A stretch of 11,834 nucleotides of DNA, taken from positions 1-11,834 of the forward strand of contig DBNZ01000054.1 of assembly GCA_002299495.1 (NCBI GenBank), given 5' to 3'. The notes beneath the pieces are model-generated. The model worked only from the letters and a program-made list of their open reading frames with translations, was not told where the DNA came from and did no database searches. This DNA is from Methylococcaceae bacterium UBA659. GTDB taxonomy: Bacteria > Pseudomonadota > Gammaproteobacteria > Methylococcales > Methylomonadaceae. How positions within the stretch are numbered: position 1 is the stretch's first letter; every line of letters begins with the position of its first letter. The position numbers and the translations under genes were made by a program. Of the stretch, positions 1 through 5,696 are shown in pieces.

Positions 1-405
1 TCCTGACCGACAGGCTCCTAGGACAACTTTTTCACCATGATACAAGGCAACATTCCATAAAGTACCATTTATAGAAACAAGAATTGTTCTATCATCAAGA
101 TTTTTCTTATGTTTTTGATACTCAGACATTGAAACACGTCGTGTTTTATCATCAACAGTGATTCTGCCATCTCGTAAATTATTACCATTGATGAAGTAGT
201 AATTACCAAAACTATCGTACTCAGGAGTTCCATGAAGTCCATCACCAAGTACTGTTGTAACATCTTTAAGTTGTACTTCAATCCACTCATCCGCGTAGGT
301 CGGGTTAGCGGAGCGTAACCCGACATTGGTTTCCTTACCCGCATTTGCCAGTTGGGTTACGCTATCGCTAACCCGACCTACTATTTTTTGCTTATCCAAA
401 CTCAT
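1..405 (-). CDS. hsdS: Type I restriction enzyme specificity subunit HsdS, N-terminal part (runs off the left edge)
   Basis: HsdS chooses the DNA sequence that a type I restriction-modification complex (HsdR2M2S) recognises. Only the first 135 codons are present, covering the start of the first target recognition domain. After an unusual N-terminus, the peptide from about residue 39 reads DEWIEVQLKDV, then GLHGTPEYD, YYFINGNNL, YQKHKKNLDDRTIL and SINGT, the typical opening of many HsdS domains. The ATG at 403-405 overlaps the mntA stop codon (ATGA), which supports this start and implies translational coupling. Residues 9-37 are encoded by an 87-bp palindromic repeat and are probably not part of the ancestral protein. 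At the window edge the expected VVLGKSACY-like segment reads VVLGACRSG, so the gene may be rearranged or the contig may end here. The family assignment is firm. Whether the whole gene is intact cannot be seen. Confidence 0.85.
   Translation of the reverse strand, partial: MSLDKQKIVGRVSDSVTQLANAGKETNVGLRSANPTYADEWIEVQLKDVTTVLGDGLHGTPEYDSFGNYYFINGNNLRDGRITVDDKTRRVSMSEYQKHKKNLDDRTILVSINGTLWNVALYHGEKVVLGACRSG
295..381. repeat. Palindromic REP/BIME-like repeat, in frame inside hsdS
   Basis: A perfect 16-bp inverted repeat, GTAGGTCGGGTTAGCG, lies at 295-310, with its complement at 366-381. Each arm also folds on itself: GTCGGGTTA at 299-307 pairs with TAACCCGAC at 316-324, and the right arm forms a similar hairpin with its GGGTTACGC half. 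The two hairpins face each other across about 26 bp, as in bacterial interspersed mosaic elements. The element is exactly 87 bp, equal to 29 codons, and lies in the hsdS frame (codons 9-37) without a stop. Sequences of this kind usually occur between genes, so a coding location is odd. Confidence 0.75.
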
Positions 406-734
406 CCCTTCGCCCCATTTTGCACAATGGCGTAATTCGCCAAAATCTCTTCCTGAAATTCGCTTGGAATCCTCGCCCAATCCACTATCTGCATAATGAT
501 GGGTAAATTGCTTTCTGAAAATGCGTCGGTCACGTCGCCAAGGTTGTTTTGGTGACGGCTCAGATCGTTGGGTTGGCGCACCACCAAATCCAAGTCGCTG
601 GCATCGTAATAATCGCCATTGACGCGGCTGCCATACGCCCACACTTCGGCATGGGGCAAGTGGGTTTGCAAAATCGTTAAAACCATTTGCAAATAACGGT
701 CGGGCAAGTGCAGTTGCGCGGTATCAAGCACCAT
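402..734 (-). CDS. mntA: MntA-type nucleotidyltransferase antitoxin (MNT domain, type VII toxin-antitoxin)
   Basis: This 110-residue protein has the minimal nucleotidyltransferase fold. G35-S36, then ten residues, then D47-x-D49 matches the GSX10DXD active site exactly. D85 in QIVDW is a good candidate for the third metal-binding acidic residue. In the characterised HepT-MntA pair of Shewanella, MntA transfers AMP units from ATP to a tyrosine of the HEPN toxin and so silences it. The same role is inferred here. The start codon lies within the last 11 bases of the upstream hepT frame, and the stop overlaps the hsdS start, so hepT, mntA and hsdS are translated as one coupled unit. All catalytic residues are present and nothing suggests decay. 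A housekeeping transferase role is possible but less likely given the HEPN partner. Confidence 0.88.
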   Translation of the reverse strand: MVLDTAQLHLPDRYLQMVLTILQTHLPHAEVWAYGSRVNGDYYDASDLDLVVRQPNDLSRHQNNLGDVTDAFSESNLPIIMQIVDWARIPSEFQEEILANYAIVQNGAKG

Positions 735-1161
735 TATTTTCTGCCCCTTTGCCTAGCTTTTGTTCCAATACGTCTGCCAGTGTGGTGATGTCCTGTAAAA
801 AAGCAGGGATCAGTGTCAGCGTTTCCTTGGCGAACTGTTCGCCGTAATCGTGCGCGGTGTTGTCGCGGTAGGCAAACCAACGTTCAACCTCTGGCAATGT
901 CAGTAAATCATGGACGGCGGCAAGCCGGAGAATGTCTTTAACAGGCGTGGCTTCCAGTTTTTTGCCGCCATGTCCAAAGGCTTTCAGGGCTTTTTTCAGT
1001 AATTTAAAAGCGGTTTCTTGAGCCAGTTCGTAGCCTTTAATAATGGCGTTTCGGAAGACTTCTTGCTCGATGCTGTCGCCTTCTGCCTTTTGATAGAACA
1101 GCAACGACGCATCCAAGGTTTTCATGCACCGCCGCAGTTGGTCTACGTTTAGATATTCCAT
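724..1161 (-). CDS. hepT: HepT-type HEPN toxin ribonuclease (HI0074 family)
   Basis: This 145-residue, probably all-helical HEPN-domain protein belongs to the family also called nucleotidyltransferase substrate-binding protein, HI0074 type. The key motif is R99-D-N-T-A-H104-D-Y106, which fits RX4HXY: arginine and histidine form the RNase site, and the tyrosine is the residue that MntA modifies in studied members. Family members act as dimeric RNases that stop growth when unmodified. The ATG at 1161 is preceded by AGGGGA six bases upstream, a good ribosome binding site, so the pair could be translated independently of the broken genes upstream. It overlaps mntA by 11 bases. The toxin and antitoxin are intact while the genes before them in the operon are broken, as expected if the pair is addictive. 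RNase activity is inferred from the motif only. Confidence 0.88.
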   Translation of the reverse strand: MEYLNVDQLRRCMKTLDASLLFYQKAEGDSIEQEVFRNAIIKGYELAQETAFKLLKKALKAFGHGGKKLEATPVKDILRLAAVHDLLTLPEVERWFAYRDNTAHDYGEQFAKETLTLIPAFLQDITTLADVLEQKLGKGAENNGA

Positions 1162-1221
1162 TGAGTTTCCCCTGTTGTCGTGTACTGAAACACTAACCGG
1201 ACAGTTTTTTGCTGTGAAATT

Positions 1222-1899
1222 TTAAGCCCATGTGTTTGTGCTACAGGCTGTGGCACTAGATATTGGGCTACGGATGATGTGGCGGATGAGCGCGTTTTCG
1301 ATCTCGCGTTCCTGCGCGTCGTCGCCCAAGCCCAGAAAGTCGAACAGGTAAGGGTCTTTAAGGGCTTCTTGTGCGAGGTTGGCATGAGGGGACGGCAGAC
1401 GCGCCGCGAAGTTGCTGACGGCTGCCCCTTGGCGTTGGCGCAAGCGGTTTTTGATATGCACTTCCAATGAAGTCCTCGACCAGCCTTGCTGCACGGCTTG
1501 CAGGGCGTACCATTCGCGCTCTTCGGTGTCGGCAAGCTTGGTCAGCAGTGTGACGATGTGAAACCAAGGCAATTGGTCAGCGGGTTGCTGACCAATTAAA
1601 CCGTCAGGGCAATGCTGGGCAAAAAAGCGCATATATTTAAGATTGCTGGACGACCAGCCGCGCATATCGGGGAAAGCATCTTTCAAGTCGCGTGCCAAAC
1701 GGTCAATAACCTTGCTACCCCAGCCTTGTTCGGCTTGGCGGCTGACTATCTCGCCGCCGATTTGCCTATACAGGTTGATGAGTTCGGCATTGATTGCAAA
1801 AGCGGCGCGTTGGCGGGCTTGGGTAATTTGGCTTTTTAACTGCGCCAGCCAGTCAGCATAACCCGTGGGCAAGCCTAAGGCATTATCCTCAGAACTCAT
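1222..1899 (-). pseudogene. YhcG/DUF1016 protein lacking its C-terminal PD-(D/E)XK nuclease domain
   Basis: The 225-residue frame carries the DUF1016 N-terminal domain: YADWLAQLKSQI near the start, then LINLYRQIGGEI (about 40-51), a GWGSKVIDRLARDLK segment (59-73), FPDMRGWSSSNLKYMR (76-91) and LPWFHIVTLL (110-119). Family-like sequence runs to about ENALIRHI at residue 208 (near position 1275). The remaining 17 residues are unrelated. Full-length members are roughly 340 residues or more, with a PD-(D/E)XK nuclease domain that should begin at this point, so the catalytic half is missing. The start overlaps the original end of hsdM by 11 bases, which marks it as an old operon member; DUF1016 genes are common in hsd loci. 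The break lies just upstream of hepT-mntA, suggesting that insertion of the pair, or a deletion, removed the 3' half. The remaining domain could still be made and fold. Confidence 0.8.
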
Positions 1900-3458
1900 A
1901 ACCTAAGCCCCCTAATTTCTGGCGTATCAGTTGATCCAATTCCGCACCCTTCGCCATTTGCTCGCCCAGTTTTTCGGTAAGCTTTTGCATTTTGCCGGCA
2001 AAGGCTTCGTCATCGTCTTCTACCGCTTATGCGCCGACGTAACGACCTGGTGTAAGGACATGCCCATGTTCGGCGATTTCTACCAAGGTGACGCTGCGGC
2101 AAAATCCGGCAATATCGGCGTAACTTTCCTCTGTGCTGCTGTCGCCACGCCATGCGGCGACGGTGTTGGCGATGCGTTCGATGACTTCGTCGGTCAATTC
2201 GCATTGCACCCGGCTAATCATGCTGCCGAGTTTGCGGGCATCGATAAACAGCACTTCACCTTGGCGGGTGCGTTTTTCTTTGACCAAAAACCACAAGCAA
2301 GCGGGAATTTGGGTGTTGAAGAACAGTTGTCCGGGCAAGGCGATCATGACTTCGACTTTGTCGGCATCGACCATGGCGCGGCGGATGTCGCCTTCGCTGT
2401 TTTGGCTGGAACTCATAGAGCCGTTGGCGAGCACGATGCCGGCGCGGCCTGTCGGTTTAAGGTGGTAGCGCATGTGTTGCAGCCAAGCGGTGTTGGCGTT
2501 GCCTTGCGGTGGCGTGCCGTAAACCCAGCGCGGGTCGCCTTCCAAGCTGCCGTGCCACCAGTCGGAGATGTTGAACGGCGGATTGGCGAGGACAAATTCG
2601 GCGCGTAAGTCGGGGTGCTGGTCGCGGACGAAGGTGTCGGCGGGTTCTTTGCCCAAATTAAAATCAATGCCACGAATGGCAAGGTTCATCGCCGCTAGTC
2701 GCCAGGTGGTCGGATTGGCTTCTTGTCCGTAGATGGAGACATCGCCCAGTTTGCCGCCGTGCGCTTCTATGAATCGTTCGGATTGCACAAACATACCGCC
2801 TGAGCCGCAGCAAGGGTCATAAGACTTGTCCATGATGCGGGGCGAGTATGGCGACTAGGGTTTTGACGATGGATGCGGGCGTGTAGAACTGCCCGCCGCG
2901 TTTGCCTTCGGCACTGGCGAATTGGCCTAAAAAGTATTCGTACACTTGCCCCAGCAAATCACGGGCGTGGTTTTTGGCGGTGTCGGTGGATTCACCAAAG
3001 CCGATTTGCGAGACCAGATCAACCAACTCGCCGAGTTTGCCATCGGGCAATTGCACCCGCGCATAGCGTTTGTCGAGGATGCCTTTTAGTTTGGGGTTTT
3101 CGGTTTCAATCAGTAACAGCGCGTCATCGATGCGTTTGCCGATGTCGGCTTGCTTGGCCTGTGCGCGGAGGCTTTCCCAGCGGGTGGCTTCAGGCACCCA
3201 GAACACGTTGATTTCTTTGTAATAGTCGCGGTCTTCGAGTTCGGCGTTGATTAGGTCAGGGGCGGCATCGTCCAGATAATAATCGTCTTGACTGTCGGCA
3301 AATTTGCGCGTGAGTTCGGCGCGGCGGGTTTGGAAAGTGTCGGAGATGTATTTGACGAAGATCAGACCAAGGACGATGTGTTTGTATTCGGCAGCGTCCA
3401 TATTGGCGCGGAGTTTGTCGGCGGTCGCCCACAGGGTTTTCTTGATGTCTTCGATCAT
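1889..3458 (-). pseudogene. hsdM: Type I restriction-modification methyltransferase HsdM, disrupted by a frameshift and a nonsense codon
   Basis: HsdM is the N6-adenine methyltransferase of a type I system. The first frame starts at MIEDIKKTLW (3458), has the N-terminal helical domain (EYKHIVLGLIFVKYISDTF), FYTPASIVKTLV, and ends with HHGQVL and a TGA at 2817-2819. The next frame continues the protein without a gap: YDPCCGSGGMF (SAM binding), LANPPFN (catalytic NPPF motif), then LTPGRYVGA and a TAA at 2027-2029. Beyond it the frame stays open (AVEDDDEAF, then LDQLIRQKLGGLGYEF) to a TGA at 1889-1891, the normal family C-terminus. One extra T at 2821-2822 explains the first break, since GTCTATGAC would read V-Y-D. 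GAA changed to TAA would explain the second. Repaired length is about 522 residues, normal for HsdM. An ATG at 2833 could restart translation of the catalytic half, so a split protein is not excluded. Sequencing error is possible, but two independent lesions argue for decay. Confidence 0.9.
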
Positions 3459-3701
3459 GCGTTGTTTATTAAAAGTGTTGGATTTCCTATAGATGCATAC
3501 TATATCACTGCGTTGGATTCGGCTGGAAAAACGGATTTTTGAGGCTATCCGGCAAACCATTGCCTGTTTATTCGTTATTTAAAGTGCTGAACGGGCACTG
3601 CCCGATGATGTTCGTCCCGGAATCACGATCTGCGGGACAGGTTCTGCACCCTGCCGCCAGCGGCTGTCAACCGCCTGATTTTATGGGCTTCCTTCGCCCA
3701 A

Positions 3702-3710
3702 ACTATACCA
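3702..3710 (-). promoter_or_regulatory. Candidate extended -10 promoter reading toward hsdM
   Basis: On the minus strand this reads TGGTATAGT, which fits the extended -10 consensus TGnTATAnT. No clear -35 is present, which is usual for extended -10 promoters. Transcription would start near 3695 and pass through the hairpin chain into hsdM, giving a leader of roughly 235 bases before the ATG at 3458. A second, weaker TATAGT lies closer to hsdM, near 3500. Function is inferred from sequence match only. Confidence 0.4.
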
Positions 3711-3711
3711 A

Positions 3712-3747
3712 AAAAGTGATACTTTTCGCGCTTATCATTTATGAGCG
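3712..3747. promoter_or_regulatory. Tandem dyads next to the candidate promoter, possible operator
   Basis: AAAAGT-GAT-ACTTTT at 3712-3726 is a perfect 6-bp inverted repeat with a 3-base centre. CGCTTAT and ATGAGCG at 3729-3747 form a second inverted repeat with one mismatch. Both lie immediately upstream of the minus-strand TGGTATAGT, where a repressor or controller protein would overlap the -35 region. Operators of this size and spacing are common for small helix-turn-helix regulators of R-M and toxin-antitoxin loci. No such regulator gene is visible in the window. Confidence 0.35.
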
Positions 3748-3943
3748 GTCAGACCTCTGCCGTCAGCCGTTACTTTGGTTGGGCTTACCTGATCCTGCGG
3801 CTTGTATATGGGTAACGTGATAATTAAATATTCAAGGCAGGGTAATATAGGTTTTTTTGCCCTTAGAATTTTGGCAAATGTTGCGGTTTGGTCTGGTTTT
3901 TATAGTTCAAAGTTACCCAGGAGTTACCCCGAAAATTTCAGGC

Positions 3944-3978
3944 AATAAAAAAGGACTTGGGGAAAAACCTAAGTCCTT
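3944..3978 (-). terminator. Rho-independent terminator of tRNA-Leu
   Basis: Read on the minus strand, AAGGACTT (3978-3971) pairs with AAGTCCTT (3958-3951). GG/CC pairs extend the stem inward after one mismatch, and a T-rich loop closes it. A run of six T residues follows directly. It lies 8 bases beyond the 3' end of the tRNA. On the plus strand no T-run follows, so the direction is clear. Confidence 0.8.
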
Positions 3979-3986
3979 GAATTATT

Positions 3987-4073
3987 TGGTGCCTCGGGCC
4001 GGAGTCGAACCGGCACGGGGTTACCCCCGAGGGATTTTAAGTCCCTTGCGTCTACCAATTTCGCCACCGAGGC
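3987..4073 (-). tRNA. tRNA-Leu (anticodon UAA)
   Basis: The acceptor stem GCCTCGG (4073-4067) pairs with CCGAGGC (3997-3991), followed by discriminator A and an encoded CCA (3989-3987). The anticodon stem GGGA/TCCC carries the loop CTTAAAA with anticodon TAA at 4039-4037. The variable arm CGGGGGTAACCCCG is long, as expected for a class II leucine tRNA. The T arm GCCGGTTCGACTCCGGC is canonical. It is 87 bases with CCA and looks fully functional. The R-M locus lies on its 3' side. The 3' ends of tRNA-Leu genes are frequent integration sites, but I see no second copy of the 3' end inside the window. Confidence 0.97.
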
Positions 4074-4099
4074 TCTCTGTGCTTAACAGTTAGCGGAGC

Positions 4100-4105
4100 A
4101 TTATA
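4100..4105 (-). promoter_or_regulatory. -10 element of the tRNA-Leu promoter
   Basis: A perfect TATAAT on the minus strand lies 26 bases upstream of the mature tRNA 5' end. A GC-rich stretch (GCTCCGC) follows it, resembling the discriminator of stringently controlled stable-RNA promoters. The -35 region is weak (about TGGATT at 16 bases). It is back to back with the plus-strand promoter at 4146. Confidence 0.6.
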
Positions 4106-4145
4106 TACCAAGATTTAAAATAATCCAGCGTTGGCTAGGCTGGTT

Positions 4146-4173
4146 TTGACATTTTGAGAAAAAAAGATATAAG
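4146..4173 (+). promoter_or_regulatory. Sigma-70 promoter of the gene at 4202
   Basis: A consensus -35 TTGACA (4146-4151) and a -10 TATAAG (4168-4173) are separated by 16 bases. The start of transcription would be near 4180, only about 20 bases before the ATG, giving a very short leader that contains the AAAGGAG ribosome site. This is one of the best-looking promoters in the window. Confidence 0.65.
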
Positions 4174-4201
4174 AATTCGGTACTACAAAGGAGAAACAGT
4201 C

Positions 4202-4738
4202 ATGCTAAAGCCATTGAGTTATTGGGACGGGCAAAGTGAGCATTCTATCGCCGCCATCGTTGCAGCCATTGACCGTGATGTTGAACATGGCGAGGATATT
4301 TTGATGGCCGGTTTTTGTGTTGTCATGCTGTCCTCGACATTCGCACCGGTTGCGCCGCCTATCGTTATCCTGCCTTTGGTAGCCCTTACTTTTGCCATTT
4401 CAGCGAGTTTGGCCAGGATTAATTACTTGCGGATGGAAGCCAAACTAAAGGCTACGATGACCGAAATGGCTGGCCATGACAAAGCCTTGCTAGGTCCGAT
4501 TTCAGCCATTTTTGCACAAAACGAAGTCCCGCCCTTGGTTGATTCCTTAAACTTATTCAAGAACTTGAAGCGCACTTGGAAAAGCGTGTTCGGCGGCATC
4601 GTGATCAACCCACTCTGGATGCCTGTCATCTATATGATGTGCCTGCAAATTTATGAGGAAAAAAACCTAATCGCCCTGAATAAAGCCGTCCAGGGCGTTT
4701 TATCAAAAGCGCCTCCCCAACAGGGGGATGAAGCTTAG
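4202..4738 (+). CDS. Small membrane protein of unknown function
   Basis: The 178-residue product is not one I recognise. The ATG at 4202 was chosen because AAAGGAG (4187-4193) stands eight bases before it. A longer frame from 4154 has no ribosome site and would start upstream of the likely transcript. A hydrophilic N-terminus with acidic runs (about 1-32) is followed by a hydrophobic hairpin: about 33-50 and 53-72, linked by PVAPP. A charged helical segment RMEAKLKATM follows, and a third hydrophobic patch lies near 131-149. This suggests an inner-membrane protein with a cytoplasmic middle part. It is the only plus-strand gene here, apparently monocistronic, and converges on the photolyase fossil so that the two stop codons overlap at 4735-4738. 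A hairpin near its 3' end may act as a terminator. No catalytic motif is visible. Confidence 0.75.
   Translation: MLKPLSYWDGQSEHSIAAIVAAIDRDVEHGEDILMAGFCVVMLSSTFAPVAPPIVILPLVALTFAISASLARINYLRMEAKLKATMTEMAGHDKALLGPISAIFAQNEVPPLVDSLNLFKNLKRTWKSVFGGIVINPLWMPVIYMMCLQIYEEKNLIALNKAVQGVLSKAPPQQGDEA
4672..4701. terminator. Hairpin terminator between convergent genes, inside the 3' end of the gene at 4202
   Basis: CGCCCTG (4672-4678) and CAGGGCG (4691-4697) form a 7-bp GC-rich stem with a 12-base loop. On the plus strand TTTT follows directly. On the minus strand a run of seven T residues begins about 6 bases after the stem. It lies about 40 bases beyond the photolyase stop, so it could end that transcript, or act in both directions. 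For the plus-strand gene it lies before the stop codon, which would be unusual for a strong terminator. Confidence 0.4.
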
Positions 4739-5162
4739 CCTGCCGCCTTGTATTGCGCTTTTAGCCTTTGGGCTTGATGATTGTGGTCGATCATCGGTGC
4801 AGGATAGGGGTCACCTTGATGCGATTTATGCCATTGATGAATGGTTTCCGGGGGGATTGCCTTAATTCTGGAATCCAGCGGTAAATGAATTGGCATTCGG
4901 CATCAAATTTTTGTTGTTGTAGCCAAGGATTAAAAATTCTGAAATACGGCTGGGCGTCGCAACCGGTTGCTGCAATTGCATTTGCAGGTCGTTCAGCGAT
5001 GGCAACATGAATGTTATGGCGGGCACGCTTTGGTAAGGATGCGGCTGGATTTGCCTTGGGTCGAAAATGAAACAGGGCAACACCTGTTGCGAAAGCTGTA
5101 ATGCTTGATTCAGTGCGTTATTGGCTTCAAGCCGCAAGTCACGACGGAAGTTGCGCTCTCAT
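4735..5162 (-). pseudogene. phr: DNA photolyase fossil with a large internal deletion and frameshifts
   Basis: Photolyases repair UV-made pyrimidine dimers using FAD and light. Here the N-terminal piece reads FRRDLRLEANNALNQAL and VLPCFIFDPRQI (about 5143-4963). It is joined near 4958-4972, in a different frame, to the C-terminal piece DAQPYFRIFNPWLQQQKFD and IYRWIPELR, part of the FAD-binding domain. A further shift at the C6 run (4850-4855) leads to ETIHQWHKSHQGDPYPAPMIDH and a stop at 4735-4737. From family length, some 300 residues between the pieces are missing. The ATG at 5162 is out of frame with RRDLRLE, apparently because about eight bases coding FWF were lost. At least three lesions make it non-functional. 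It starts five bases after the DUF1499 gene, so the two were an operon. The fossil is a class I type enzyme as far as the motifs show. Confidence 0.85.
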
Positions 5163-5167
5163 TAGAT

Positions 5168-5614
5168 TTACTCGACAACACCCGCCGCCCGCATTTTCTT
5201 GCGTAATTTCTCGATGCGTTTTCGGTTAACGCCGAAATCGTGGTGGCCTACCCGCGACGCGGAGCGGACATGGATCAGGCTTGCGCGTTGGTCGAGCAAG
5301 GCATCAAAATCATCGACAAACCGGAACGTAAAACTGGTCGCTTCCGCATGCAATGTGTCAATGGTTTCATGGGTAATAACAACCCGGTCTTGTTTTTCTA
5401 AAATTTGCTTCAGGGTTTTCCAGGCAACATAAGCATCGCCTATCAGTTTTAACGGTTCAATGTAATGGTATTTTTCAAGAATGCTGGCTTGGCTGGACAC
5501 ACAATTGGGTGTGTTATGGCAAGCGGGTAGTTTCCTTTCCGCGTCTGCTGACACCGGATTGCTATTGCTGACGGTCATAAAAAGTACGCAAAATATAAAG
5601 GGGATTAAATTCAT
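5168..5614 (-). CDS. DUF1499 family protein with signal peptide
   Basis: This 148-residue protein has a short hydrophobic N-terminus (about 2-17) ending near VSADA, a likely Sec signal, so export to the periplasm or membrane attachment is expected. The DUF1499 hallmarks are present: CHNTPNCVSSQ (about 32-42), HYIEPL (50-55), LHAEATSFTFRFVDD (88-102) and IHVRSASRVGHHDFGVNRKRIE (113-134). The biochemical function of the family is unknown. It lies directly upstream of the photolyase fossil, five bases away, and outlived it. No strong ribosome site is seen before the ATG at 5614. The gene looks intact, with a complete C-terminus (LRKKMRAAGVVE). Confidence 0.85.
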   Translation of the reverse strand: MNLIPFIFCVLFMTVSNSNPVSADAERKLPACHNTPNCVSSQASILEKYHYIEPLKLIGDAYVAWKTLKQILEKQDRVVITHETIDTLHAEATSFTFRFVDDFDALLDQRASLIHVRSASRVGHHDFGVNRKRIEKLRKKMRAAGVVE

Positions 5615-5696
5615 AATGATTCGTCTAAGAAACCCTATTTTTAACAGCCGCGCAATGCCCCATAAATAGCGCAGCGGTCAACTACGGAGCAAAACC

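Larger units (their letters stand above)
3459..3943. other. Hairpin-rich intergenic region between hsdM and tRNA-Leu
   Basis: No convincing gene lies in these 485 bases. A chain of short stem-loops occupies 3592-3700: CGGGC/GCCCG at 3592-3604, GTCCCG/CGGGAC at 3614-3638, CAGG/CCTG at 3638-3653, GCGG/CCGC at 3660-3674 and TGGGC/GCCCA at 3684-3700. Two dyads and a promoter-like element sit just beyond. Nearer the tRNA, AGTTACCC occurs twice in tandem (3911-3918 and 3922-3929), and GGGTAAC occurs inverted at about 3810. These could be remnants of integrase arm sites. The density of stems suggests an RNA leader, a small RNA or a remnant repeat. I do not recognise a known family. An open plus-strand frame of about 90 codons covers the hairpins, but it has no ribosome site and no recognisable domain. 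Confidence 0.45.

Noticed and set aside
1149..1535. Minus-strand 128-codon frame overlapping the yhcG fragment
   Set aside because: It is an out-of-frame shadow of yhcG, which has clear DUF1016 sequence, and it runs into the hepT ribosome site region.
1931..2608. Long plus-strand open frame of 225 codons across hsdM
   Set aside because: It lies opposite the coding hsdM frame, has no recognisable domains and is explained by codon bias of the true gene.
3592..3710. Retron msr-msd RNA interpretation of the hairpin chain
   Set aside because: No reverse transcriptase gene is nearby and the stems are short and separate, unlike a retron RNA.
3741..3815. 24-codon plus-strand frame beginning MSGQTSAVSRYFGW
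   Set aside because: It has a hydrophobic C-terminal half like a tiny membrane peptide, but no ribosome site and no recognised relative. Too weak to call.
3539..3820. Plus-strand 93-codon frame across the hairpin region
   Set aside because: It has no ribosome site and no domain I recognise, and the hairpins account for its composition. I describe the region as non-coding.
3857..4093. Plus-strand open frame ending in RAGVEPARGYPRGILSPLRLP
   Set aside because: This peptide is the classic conceptual translation of a tRNA-Leu gene read on the opposite strand. It overlaps the tRNA and has no ribosome site.
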